A stretch of 15,485 nucleotides of DNA. Source: a bacterium UBA6154. Lineage in GTDB: Bacteria; Actinomycetota; Actinomycetes; S36-B12. The position numbers were made by a program, and so were the translations under genes. The notes beneath the pieces are model-generated. The model was not told the DNA's origin. It saw only the letters and a list, made by a program, of their open reading frames with translations, and did no database searches. Every line of letters begins with the position of its first letter. Within the stretch, counting starts at the first letter, position 1. Of this stretch, positions 6,100-15,485 are shown piece by piece. The DNA is taken from the NCBI GenBank assembly GCA_002422375.1, contig DIUQ01000053.1, positions 1 through 15,485 of the forward strand, written 5' to 3'.

Positions 6100-9000
6100 C
6101 AACTCAGCAGTCACTTGCGGCGTTGGTCGCACTCGCACAAGCCGATCCAGCCTTTCGTGAGATTCGAGAGATCTCGCAGGTTCCATCCCAGGCTGACTTC
6201 GTTGCACCTCCAAATCTTTATCCATTAACAATTGCGGAATTGAGTTCGCTGTCTGCTCCATCTCCACTCTTGGTGTTAACACCCACCGGTCGAAGTGCAC
6301 AAGAGCTTGCTACGGCATTGGGTGCATTGATGGATCCCACATCGGTGGCGGTGTTTCCCAGTTGGGAAACCCTTCCGCACGAACGGCTCTCACCGTCTTC
6401 TGACACTGTCGGTGCTCGCATCGCGGTCTTGAACCGATTAACACATCCGATTGTGGGTGATCCACACGTGTCACCGATTGCAGTCGTGATTGCGTCGGTA
6501 CGCGCTGCGCTGCAACCCATTGTTGCCGACATTGGATCGGTGGAACCTGTTCGCCTGCGCGTTGGCGACTCCGTCGACCTCATCAGCACAGTGTCTCGAT
6601 TGGTTGATTACGGATACGAACGTGTTGACCTCGTTGAACGTCGCGGACAGTTAGCAGTGCGCGGAGGAATTCTCGATCTCTTTCCTCCGACGGAAGAACA
6701 TGCATTGCGGGTTGAATTCTGGGGGAATGAAGTCGAGGAAATTCGTTATTTCGCTGTTGCGGATCAACGATCCCTGGATAGCGCTCCGCACGGCGTGTGG
6801 GCGCCGCCGGTTCGAGAGCTGCTGCTGACCGAGAAGGTGCGCGAACGTGCTCGAGTGCTGGGAGCCAACCACAGTGAAGTCGCAACCATGTGTGACTCGC
6901 TTGCCCAGGGAATCCCGTGTGAAGGGATGGAGTCACTGTCTCCCGTGTTGGCGGGGGACATGAAGCCACTTCATGCCTTTATGTCACCGGGCGCCTCCCT
7001 TGTAATTCTTGAGCCGGAGCGAACCCGGGCACGTGCAGTGGATGTAGTGCAAACGGCGGAGGAATTCCTTGCCGCAGGTTGGCACAGTGCGGCGGTAGGC
7101 GGTTCTGTTCCCATTGACCTATCCGGGTCAATGTTTATTACCCCAGAGAAAATGGAAAGCGAAATTCGGCACGGTGGAGGTTCGATATGGAATCTCACGC
7201 CGTTACGCAGTGATGCCGACATCTCTCCGAACACGGTCATTACCTGTGATTCCCCCCATGTCGTTGATTATCGGGGCCGCCCCGAGGAATTAATGGCGGA
7301 GATTCGGGAGTGGTTGGGGCTCGGCGAACGTGTTGTGCTCACGGCACAAGGTCGCGGATCGCTGGAACGCATGGCTGAGGAGCTGGGTGGTGCCGATATC
7401 GGTTCCAAACTGGTCACCACACTGCCCCAGGAGTTGGAGAACTACACGGTGTACCTGGTTCCCAGTGCATTGGAGGAGGGGTTTCTGCTACCCCAATGTT
7501 CCCTTCGGGTATTGACCGAACAGGACGTTGTGGGCTCAAAGTCGGCGACAAAAGATATGCGCCGCATGCCCAGTAAGCGACGCGGAAATGTCGATCCGCT
7601 CACCCTGGCATCCGGCGACTTTATTGTGCACGAGCATCACGGTGTAGGTCGTTACGTGGAAATGATCACGCGGACCATTGCTGGTGCAGAGCGCGAGTAT
7701 TTGGTTATTGAGTATGCCCCAAGTAAGCGGGGTCAACCAGCAGATCGGTTATTTGTTCCCATGGATCAATTGGATTTGATCACCCGATATGTCGGAGGTG
7801 AAGCACCGACAGTCCACCGCCTCGGTGGTGCCGATTGGAATAAGGCCAAAGGGCGCGCACGTAAGGCGGTTAAACAAATTGCGGGCGAGTTGATTCGGCT
7901 TTATGCGGCACGGCAGTCGGCACAGGGTTATGCATTCACACAGGACACTCCGTGGCAGCGTGAACTAGAAGACGCCTTTGCCTATGTAGAAACAGCGGAT
8001 CAGCTCAGCACAATCGAGGAAGTCAAACGAGACATGGAGCGAACGGTTCCCATGGATCGTCTGATTTGTGGTGATGTCGGGTACGGCAAAACAGAAATTG
8101 CGATTAGGGCAGCGTTCAAAGCGGTTCAGGATGGCAAGCAGGTCGCGGTTCTCGTTCCCACCACGCTTCTCGTGCAGCAGCATCTGTCCACCTTTACTGA
8201 CCGGTATTCCGCCTTCCCTATCAAAGTCGCCGCATTATCCAGATTTACCAGCACGGCGGAGTCAAACGCTGCACTAGCTGGTCTAGCTGATGGCACCGTT
8301 GACATTGTGATTGGTACGCATCGGTTACTCACGCCCAGTGTGCGATTCAAGGATCTGGGGTTAGTGATTGTTGACGAGGAACAGCGTTTTGGTGTGGAAC
8401 ATAAGGAGCACCTGAAGGCTATTCGTACCAACGTTGACGTTCTCGCCATGAGTGCAACACCGATCCCACGAACATTAGAAATGGCAGTTACTGGAATCCG
8501 CGAAATGTCCGTGATACAGACACCGCCCGAGGAACGTCACCCGGTGCTGACATTCGTCGGTCCTTATGACGAGAAACAAATCACCGCGGCAATACACCGT
8601 GAGTTACTGCGCGAGGGACAGGTTTTCTTCATTCATAACCGAGTCGAGTCCATTGACCGAGTCGCGTCTCGAATTCGTGATCTAATTCCAGAGGCACGGG
8701 TGGCCGTTGCGCATGGCCAAATGACTGAGGGTGCGCTGGAACAGGTGATTGTGCAGTTCTGGGAAAAGGAAATTGATGTCTTGGTGTGCACCACCATTGT
8801 CGAATCGGGAATTGATATCCCCAACGCCAATACGTTAATTGTGGATCGTGCTGACAAATTCGGTCTGTCGCAAATGCATCAGCTTCGCGGTCGAGTCGGC
8901 CGGGGTAAAGAACGTGCTTACTCGTATTTTCTTTACGACCCAAATAAGCCGCTCACGGAAACAGCGCACGAACGTCTGGCCACCATTGCGCAACGAACTG

Positions 9001-9638
9001 ATTTGGGTTCGGGTATGCAGATCGCTCTGAAAGACCTAGAGATTCGCGGGGCGGGGAATTTGCTCGGTGGGGAGCAGAGTGGTCACATTGCTGACGTTGG
9101 ATTTGATTTGTATCTGCGGCTCGTCGGTGAAGCCTTGGCTGAATATAAAAATGAACCCGTTAGGGAGGTGAATGAAGTTCGGGTGGAACTTCCCATAAAT
9201 GCACATATACCTGAGTCCTATGTCCCCCAGGAGCGTTTGCGCCTGGAGGCCTATAAACGCCTCGCCGACGCCAGTACACCGGAAGCGGTATCCGAGGTCA
9301 GCGCGGAGTTGGTGGATCGCTACGGCCCCTTGCCGGAGGAGGTATCCACCTTGATCGACGTCGCACGGTTCCGGGTAGAGGCTCGATCACACGGGGTGGA
9401 AGAAATTGTGTCCATGGGCAAAAATATTCGCCTCCACCCGGTGGAACTCCCCGAATCTCGGTCCATGCGCCTGACGCGGTTGTACCCGGGGAGCACGCTG
9501 AAGCCAACTACTCGCACCCTCCTGGTCCCCCATCCGCAGACCGGCGGGGCTGGAGGTCTTGGTGGTTCCCCGCTGCGGGATCGGGCTCTCCTACAATGGC
9601 TATACGAATTGTTATCCACCCTCTATTCCACTCCCTAA
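6096..9638 (+). CDS. mfd: Transcription-repair coupling factor Mfd
   Basis: Mfd pushes RNA polymerase stalled at DNA lesions off the template and recruits UvrA. The 1180 residues match the family (1148 in E. coli). A UvrB-like N-terminal region covers about 1-340, with the VERRGQLAVRGGILDLFPP stretch. The RNA-polymerase-interacting domain starts near 505 (SGDFIVHEHHGVGRYVE). The RecG-like translocase has Walker A GDVGYGKTE (659-667), DEEQRFG (760-766), SATPIPRT (786-793) and GRVGRGKERAYSYF (from 932). The C-terminal TRCF domain spans about 1015-1120. GTG at 6096 overlaps the cysQ stop as GTGA, with GGAG only 2 nt upstream, so coupling to cysQ translation is likely. The gene is complete, with no frameshift. 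Confidence 0.98.
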   Translation: MTTQQSLAALVALAQADPAFREIREISQVPSQADFVAPPNLYPLTIAELSSLSAPSPLLVLTPTGRSAQELATALGALMDPTSVAVFPSWETLPHERLSPSSDTVGARIAVLNRLTHPIVGDPHVSPIAVVIASVRAALQPIVADIGSVEPVRLRVGDSVDLISTVSRLVDYGYERVDLVERRGQLAVRGGILDLFPPTEEHALRVEFWGNEVEEIRYFAVADQRSLDSAPHGVWAPPVRELLLTEKVRERARVLGANHSEVATMCDSLAQGIPCEGMESLSPVLAGDMKPLHAFMSPGASLVILEPERTRARAVDVVQTAEEFLAAGWHSAAVGGSVPIDLSGSMFITPEKMESEIRHGGGSIWNLTPLRSDADISPNTVITCDSPHVVDYRGRPEELMAEIREWLGLGERVVLTAQGRGSLERMAEELGGADIGSKLVTTLPQELENYTVYLVPSALEEGFLLPQCSLRVLTEQDVVGSKSATKDMRRMPSKRRGNVDPLTLASGDFIVHEHHGVGRYVEMITRTIAGAEREYLVIEYAPSKRGQPADRLFVPMDQLDLITRYVGGEAPTVHRLGGADWNKAKGRARKAVKQIAGELIRLYAARQSAQGYAFTQDTPWQRELEDAFAYVETADQLSTIEEVKRDMERTVPMDRLICGDVGYGKTEIAIRAAFKAVQDGKQVAVLVPTTLLVQQHLSTFTDRYSAFPIKVAALSRFTSTAESNAALAGLADGTVDIVIGTHRLLTPSVRFKDLGLVIVDEEQRFGVEHKEHLKAIRTNVDVLAMSATPIPRTLEMAVTGIREMSVIQTPPEERHPVLTFVGPYDEKQITAAIHRELLREGQVFFIHNRVESIDRVASRIRDLIPEARVAVAHGQMTEGALEQVIVQFWEKEIDVLVCTTIVESGIDIPNANTLIVDRADKFGLSQMHQLRGRVGRGKERAYSYFLYDPNKPLTETAHERLATIAQRTDLGSGMQIALKDLEIRGAGNLLGGEQSGHIADVGFDLYLRLVGEALAEYKNEPVREVNEVRVELPINAHIPESYVPQERLRLEAYKRLADASTPEAVSEVSAELVDRYGPLPEEVSTLIDVARFRVEARSHGVEEIVSMGKNIRLHPVELPESRSMRLTRLYPGSTLKPTTRTLLVPHPQTGGAGGLGGSPLRDRALLQWLYELLSTLYSTP

Positions 9639-9684
9639 TCCGCCGCTTTTTACCGTCCCCCCAGTACCCACACCATCGGAGTCC

Positions 9685-10311
9685 GTGTTGAAGTTCACCA
9701 GGAAGTACCGCACAGCCATGGCAGCCACAACTCTGGTGGCAGCGTTGTTCACCGTCACCGCCTGCGGGACCAATCAGGCAGGTGCCGTGGCCGTTTTGGG
9801 CGATACCAGCATTACCGAGAACGAACTTAATTCCCAGGTGCAGGCGCTGTTGGAGGCTCAAGGACTCACCTCCCAGGATTCATCCGCCGAACTCGTGACC
9901 CAGACGTTGGATCGCATGATCACAACCAGTCTCGTCAATCAGTTGTCCGATCGCGAGGGAGTTGTTGTTGATCAAGGCGAAATCGACAATATTCGTCTGC
10001 AATACCTAGCCCAAGCGGGTGGAGAAGAGCAGCTAGCGAATGTGCTGCTGCAGCAAGGTGTGTTACCCGCGGATATTAACAACGTGATCAAGCTCAATAT
10101 TCAGGTCTCCAAATTGGGGGAGAAATTGGCACCTGGCGCTGCGTCAGATGTTCAAGGTGGTGCCGTGTTCGTGGCTGCGTCTGACCTCAGTGTGAGTATC
10201 GGAGCTGAAGTGGCGCCACGTTTTGGTACCTGGGATCCCGAGAACCTCAGCATTGGGCCGGTGACCAATAGCGTGTCAGAACCATTGGGTGTCGAACTCG
10301 GTCAGGAATAG
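9685..10311 (+). CDS. Secreted lipoprotein with SurA-N-like chaperone domain, lacking a PPIase domain
   Basis: An n-region rich in Lys/Arg and a hydrophobic stretch lead to lipobox VTAC, with the acylated Cys at residue 27 when counted from GTG 9685. After it, AVAVLGDTSITENELNSQV and the helical region through QLSDREGVVVDQGEID resemble the N-terminal domain of SurA/PrsA-type extracytoplasmic chaperones. At 208 residues there is no room for a parvulin domain, and the end (APRFGTWDPENLSIGP) matches my recollection of an actinobacterial SurA-N lipoprotein family often found near mfd and mazG. Start choice: GGAG (9678-9681) is 3 nt from GTG 9685 and 6 nt from TTG 9688, so TTG is an equally good candidate; both give the same mature protein. 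Likely role: folding helper outside the membrane. It lies 46 bp after mfd and 5 bp before mazG. Confidence 0.8.
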   Translation: MLKFTRKYRTAMAATTLVAALFTVTACGTNQAGAVAVLGDTSITENELNSQVQALLEAQGLTSQDSSAELVTQTLDRMITTSLVNQLSDREGVVVDQGEIDNIRLQYLAQAGGEEQLANVLLQQGVLPADINNVIKLNIQVSKLGEKLAPGAASDVQGGAVFVAASDLSVSIGAEVAPRFGTWDPENLSIGPVTNSVSEPLGVELGQE

Positions 10312-10316
10312 CCGCC

Positions 10317-10985
10317 GTGCGGGGGAGTTCATTTACTGACCTAGTGTCAGTCATGAACCGACTCAGGTCACCCGGCGGGTGTCCCTGGGATGCCGCACAG
10401 ACACACGAGAGCCTGGTCGAGTACCTCATTGAAGAAGCACATGAGTGTGTGGAAGCAATAGAGGCTGGCGATCAAGCCGCCATGCAAGAGGAGTTAGGCG
10501 ACCTGCTGCTGCAGGTTGTTTTCCATGCGCGTATTGCAGAGCCCTCGTGGGATATTGACTCGGTGATCGAAGGGATCACCACCAAATTAGTTACTCGTCA
10601 CCCGCACGTATTCTCTGATGCCATTGCCCAAACACCGGCTGCGGTGGAGGAGAGCTGGCATGTGCGCAAGGCACAGGAAAAGGGTCGCACATCCCTCACC
10701 GAAGGCATTCCCGATTCACTCCCGGCATTAATGCGCGCCGCTAAGTTGCAGTCACGGACGGCGACGTTGGATCTTCCACCAACAGATCAAGCGCCACTTG
10801 CTGACCGTGTGCTCGCGGACGTAAGCGACCAAGATCAGTTTGGTGACCTCCTGATCGAATTCGTTCGTGTGGCGAGAGGTCGGGGTTGGGATGCTGAAGG
10901 AAGCTTGCGAGCTGCGCTGCGGAGACGCACGGAGGTGATTAAAGATTATGAACTCGGCAACAGTGGAATTTCATCGGATAGCTAA
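10317..10985 (+). CDS. mazG: Nucleoside triphosphate pyrophosphohydrolase MazG
   Basis: MazG hydrolyses (d)NTPs, including damaged ones, to monophosphates and pyrophosphate, cleaning the nucleotide pool. The 222-residue protein begins LVSVMNRLRSPGGCPWDAAQTH (9-30), the usual MazG opening. It has the Mg-binding helices LIEEAHECVEAI (37-48) and EELGDLLLQVVFHARIAE (58-75), where E39, E40, E43, E59 and D62 are the expected ligands. RHPHVFSD (94-101) leads into a shorter second MazG-like half ending GDLLIEFVRVARGRGWDAEGSL. The GTG at 10317 gives the spacing to PGGCPWD seen in relatives; no good SD precedes it, and GTG 10344 and ATG 10353 are alternatives. The last 38 bp overlap the next gene. Pairing with mfd is conserved in actinobacteria. 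Confidence 0.95.
   Translation: MRGSSFTDLVSVMNRLRSPGGCPWDAAQTHESLVEYLIEEAHECVEAIEAGDQAAMQEELGDLLLQVVFHARIAEPSWDIDSVIEGITTKLVTRHPHVFSDAIAQTPAAVEESWHVRKAQEKGRTSLTEGIPDSLPALMRAAKLQSRTATLDLPPTDQAPLADRVLADVSDQDQFGDLLIEFVRVARGRGWDAEGSLRAALRRRTEVIKDYELGNSGISSDS
10931..10939 (+). promoter_or_regulatory. Perfect Shine-Dalgarno for the DUF885 gene, inside mazG
   Basis: GGAGGTGAT matches the 16S rRNA 3' end across nine bases, with 8 nt to the ATG at 10948. It fixes that start although it lies within the mazG reading frame. Confidence 0.8.
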
Positions 10986-12564
10986 TACCGCCATTGATCG
11001 GCTTCTCGCTTTTGACCCTGTTTCAGCCACCTGGCGAGGTGATCATCGGTTCGACTCGCTGCTTCCAGACATGTCCGTTCCTGCAGTTAACGCCATGGTG
11101 CGAGACGTTGAAGATCTCTTAACTGAACTTGATGCAGTCGACGACGTCGAGTTGGAAACTAATGATCTCGTTGACTTGGAAATCCTGCGTGCTCACCTTA
11201 TGAAGGTGCATTTTGATCTCACGGTGAACCAAGAGTTTCGGTGGAATCCCATGCTGTGGAATCCGGGTACTGCTATCCACCTGGTGCTGTCTCGGAACTT
11301 CGCACCCGAATCGGAGCGTCGTGAAGCGGCCGTTGCCCGAGCAGTTCTGATTCCGGGCTTTCTCGCGACTGCGCGGGAAACACTCGGTGAGATGCCGGCG
11401 ATTCATGTGGAGACTGCCATTGCTCAGTTACGGGGGACCGCGCAACTAGTGGAGACACTCGATGTCCCGGACGCAATTCATCAAGCACTTGCTGAGCACA
11501 TTCTGTGGCTAGAAGAGCGTCTGCCGGAAGCGCACATGTCACCGCGCCGTGGCCCTGATGTGTACGCAGGGATCCTGTGGCATTCATTAGATGATGCCAC
11601 CGATGTTGACTCCCTTTTCCAGATCGCTCAGTCTCATTTGGATCGCGTCACCTCGGCCATGCGAGACACGGCCCTGGACTACATAAAGCTGGCAGAGGTG
11701 CAATCCGAAGGTGAACCCATTCGGGCGGCGCTCGATCACATTGCCGCCGTCTCGCCGGTGACTAATCAGACGGTGTTGGAGCACGTGGAGTCAGCGTTGA
11801 GGTCCACCCGGGCGTTCACCCGGGAGCATGACCTCGTGTCCGTGCCAAATATTCAGACGGAAGTGATTGAGATGCCCGAGATTCACCGGGGAGTCGCGGT
11901 GGCGTACTGCGATGCTCCGGGCCCTCTTGAGCAGGCGGCTGTGCCCACCTTTGTCGCGGTGTCCCCAACGCCTGCCGACTGGACTCCGGAGCGCCAAGAA
12001 AGTTTCTATCGTGAATATAACTCCGTTCAGATTCACGACCTCACTATTCATGAAGCATTTCCCGGACATGTTTTGCAGTTGGCGCTTAGCAATCTCGGGG
12101 AAAAGCAAAGCCTTGTTCGTCGATTTGGCATGAGCGGTGTGTTCGTTGAAGGCTGGGCGGTCTATTCCGAGGAATTGATGATCGAGGCGGGATATTCACC
12201 GGAACCTAACCCTGTAAGTCGCGCTGCGATCCGGTTGCAGCAGCTAAAAATGCAGGCGCGCATGACAATCAACACCATGCTGGATATCGGTGTGCACGCC
12301 CGCGACATGTCGGAAGCAGAAGCCATGTCGTTGATGTGTGACCGGGGCTACCAGGAAGAAGGGGAAGCGGCAGGCAAATGGCGCCGTGCGTTACTCACCG
12401 CGGGACAGCTTCCCACGTACTTCGTGGGGTACCTGTCAGTCACGGAATTGGCACATGATCTGCGGGTCATGCACCCGGAGTGGTCACTGCGCCAGATCCA
12501 TGATCTGATGTTGTCATGTGGTTCCCCCGCTCCGAGATACGTCAGAGAATTGGTCGGCCTGTGA
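10948..12564 (+). CDS. DUF885-family metallopeptidase-like protein
   Basis: This 538-residue protein belongs to the DUF885 family, whose members resemble zinc carboxypeptidase-like gluzincins. It carries the hallmark HEAFPGH (368-374), an HExxxxH-like zinc motif, followed by EGWAVYSEEL (401-410), which would supply a glutamate ligand, and GQLPTYFVGY (486-495) near the end. The N-terminal 250 residues are mostly helical, starting FHRIANTAIDRLL. No signal peptide or membrane span is seen, so a cytosolic location is inferred. The substrate is unknown; short-peptide or aminoacyl hydrolysis is a guess from the fold. ATG at 10948 is backed by the nine-base Shine-Dalgarno just upstream, giving a 38-bp out-of-frame overlap with mazG. 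Its TGA overlaps the next start by 4 bp. Confidence 0.88.
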   Translation: MNSATVEFHRIANTAIDRLLAFDPVSATWRGDHRFDSLLPDMSVPAVNAMVRDVEDLLTELDAVDDVELETNDLVDLEILRAHLMKVHFDLTVNQEFRWNPMLWNPGTAIHLVLSRNFAPESERREAAVARAVLIPGFLATARETLGEMPAIHVETAIAQLRGTAQLVETLDVPDAIHQALAEHILWLEERLPEAHMSPRRGPDVYAGILWHSLDDATDVDSLFQIAQSHLDRVTSAMRDTALDYIKLAEVQSEGEPIRAALDHIAAVSPVTNQTVLEHVESALRSTRAFTREHDLVSVPNIQTEVIEMPEIHRGVAVAYCDAPGPLEQAAVPTFVAVSPTPADWTPERQESFYREYNSVQIHDLTIHEAFPGHVLQLALSNLGEKQSLVRRFGMSGVFVEGWAVYSEELMIEAGYSPEPNPVSRAAIRLQQLKMQARMTINTMLDIGVHARDMSEAEAMSLMCDRGYQEEGEAAGKWRRALLTAGQLPTYFVGYLSVTELAHDLRVMHPEWSLRQIHDLMLSCGSPAPRYVRELVGL

Positions 12565-13067
12565 AGGCCCCATGGTTTGCCCTCGGGCTAGTCGCAGTGC
12601 TCAGCCTGAGCGCATGCTCCCAGGATGCGCCGCCGCAGACCAACGAATCAACAGCAGCGGCTGTGTCACCATCGGTTCCTGCTCCTGAGGTGGCCGATCC
12701 GTGCGCAGTTATCGATTCAATGCAACAACAATTTGCGCAAACGGTAGCCGAATTTACGGCAGACCCAAGCCAGGATGCAATTGCGTTACTAGAGCAGGAA
12801 TTTTCGACTCAGGTTGCACTGCTCTATTCAGTGATCGACGCTGTAAATGTTGATCAAGTACAGCGAGATCAACTCAGTGCAGACCTGACTGACGTAATTG
12901 CCAATAAAGATGAGGCCGTGCGTCAATTCAATGAAAGCACCGAGACGGATAACTTTCTGCAAAAAGGTGTCCTGCTGGCCGGAGCTGCTGTTGCAGCGCA
13001 ACAAGCAGTAGCCACCATGCAGTCACTCCTCTCCACGGTTAATGCGGAACTGTCCTGCACGGAGTAG
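12561..13067 (+). CDS. Small lipoprotein of unknown function
   Basis: A protein of 168 residues whose family I do not recognise. The N terminus (VKAPWFALGLVAVLSLSAC) is a lipoprotein signal with lipobox LSAC and Cys19. A Pro/Ser/Thr-rich linker (about 20-45) leads to a helical domain starting at VADPCAVIDSMQQQF and ending ELSCTE. The two remaining cysteines, in DPC and at the fourth residue from the end, could form a disulfide that closes the domain. A hydrophobic Ala-rich helix (LLAGAAVAAQQAVA) lies near the C terminus. GTG at 12561 is chosen because it overlaps the DUF885 stop as GTGA and places the signal peptide at the start; extending upstream would add a charged stretch before it. No SD is seen, so coupling is likely. 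It is the last gene of the plus-strand run. Confidence 0.75.
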   Translation: MKAPWFALGLVAVLSLSACSQDAPPQTNESTAAAVSPSVPAPEVADPCAVIDSMQQQFAQTVAEFTADPSQDAIALLEQEFSTQVALLYSVIDAVNVDQVQRDQLSADLTDVIANKDEAVRQFNESTETDNFLQKGVLLAGAAVAAQQAVATMQSLLSTVNAELSCTE

Positions 13068-13081
13068 TTCCAGACGCACCA

Positions 13082-13109
13082 GTTGTTGAGGTATTCACTC
13101 GTGAACAAC
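13082..13109 (+). terminator. Weak stem-loop just after the lipoprotein gene
   Basis: GTTGTT (13082-13087) pairs with AACAAC (13104-13109), with GAG/CTC able to pair inside the loop. It lies 14 nt after the stop but is AT-rich and has no T-tract, so terminator function is doubtful. The rest of 13068-13212 shows no gene. Confidence 0.2.
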
Positions 13110-13212
13110 ATGTGTGTAATTTCTACGCATGCCTTTATGTCATACCGTCGCGCCATTATGCGTGTGTTCGGTTCTTCGGAATTGAACTCGGTCGAAATGG
13201 GGGGTCGATCGG

Positions 13213-13234
13213 GGGCGCGTCACGAAAATGGGGG

Positions 13235-13254
<20 letters not shown>
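13213..13254. terminator. Large stem-loop between convergent genes, possible bidirectional terminator
   Basis: GGGCGCG (13213-13219) pairs with CGCGCCC (13248-13254). After a T-G and a C-G pair and one bulged T, ACGAAA (13222-13227) pairs with TTTCGT (13239-13244). This gives about 15 bp around an 11-nt loop. It overlaps the last codons and stop of the DUF4349 gene and lies between two convergent transcription units. Neither side has a T-tract, so termination would be of the U-less kind or merely protect 3' ends. Confidence 0.5.

Positions 13255-15485
<2,231 letters not shown>

Noticed and set aside
9559..9684. Longer start for the SurA-N lipoprotein inside mfd
   Set aside because: It would put 42 unrelated residues before a good signal peptide and overlap mfd by 80 bp; the GGAG at 9678 supports starts at 9685 or 9688.
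12516..12560. ATG start upstream of the small lipoprotein
   Set aside because: It adds 15 residues, several charged, ahead of the signal peptide; the GTG at 12561 overlapping the DUF885 stop is more natural.

Overview
The window is a compact, gene-dense stretch of an actinobacterial chromosome, consisting mostly of housekeeping genes. The lineage is inferred from gene order, protein resemblance, frequent GTG/TTG starts, apparent leaderless mRNAs and moderately high GC (mid-50s percent by eye, not computed). The order glmU - prs - rplY - pth - mfd - mazG - eno matches the arrangement known from Mycobacterium tuberculosis (Rv1014c-Rv1023 region). The absence of Mycobacterium-specific genes between them and the modest GC suggest a smaller-genome, perhaps aquatic, actinobacterium. 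That last point is weak inference.

Layout. (1) Positions 1-1179, minus strand: a delta-9-type acyl-lipid/acyl-CoA desaturase followed by the truncated start of a TetR-like regulator. A 35-bp palindrome overlaps the likely desaturase promoter and looks like the regulator's operator. (2) Positions 1250-1355: tRNA-Gln(UUG) with its own promoter. (3) Positions 1389-3967, plus strand: glmU (UDP-GlcNAc synthesis, apparently leaderless) and prs (PRPP synthesis). (4) Positions 3972-13067, plus strand: a long tightly packed run after a new promoter and a ~107-nt potentially structured leader: rplY (L25/CTC), pth, a CysQ-like phosphatase, mfd, a SurA-N-like lipoprotein, mazG, a DUF885 metallopeptidase-like protein and a small unknown lipoprotein. 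Several junctions overlap or abut (rplY/pth 0 nt, cysQ/mfd 4 bp, mazG/DUF885 38 bp, DUF885/lipoprotein 4 bp), so translational coupling is likely. (5) Positions 13213-14107, minus strand: a DUF4349 lipoprotein, convergent with the previous run and separated from it by a large stem-loop. (6) From 14200: eno, divergent and apparently leaderless, cut by the window edge a few residues before its end.

Functionally the run joins cell-wall and nucleotide precursor supply (GlmU, Prs), translation upkeep (L25, Pth), nucleotide sanitation and repair (CysQ-like, Mfd, MazG) and glycolysis (Eno), with three lipoproteins interspersed. No mobile element, CRISPR array, phage gene or defence system is visible, and I found no clear new system. 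The points most worth a second look are an L25 whose C-terminal half does not look like the usual CTC/TL5 domain, its leader RNA, the same-frame rplY-stop-pth junction, the composite desaturase operator, a triplicated 15-bp repeat in the DUF4349 signal peptide, and the unrecognised two-cysteine lipoprotein.
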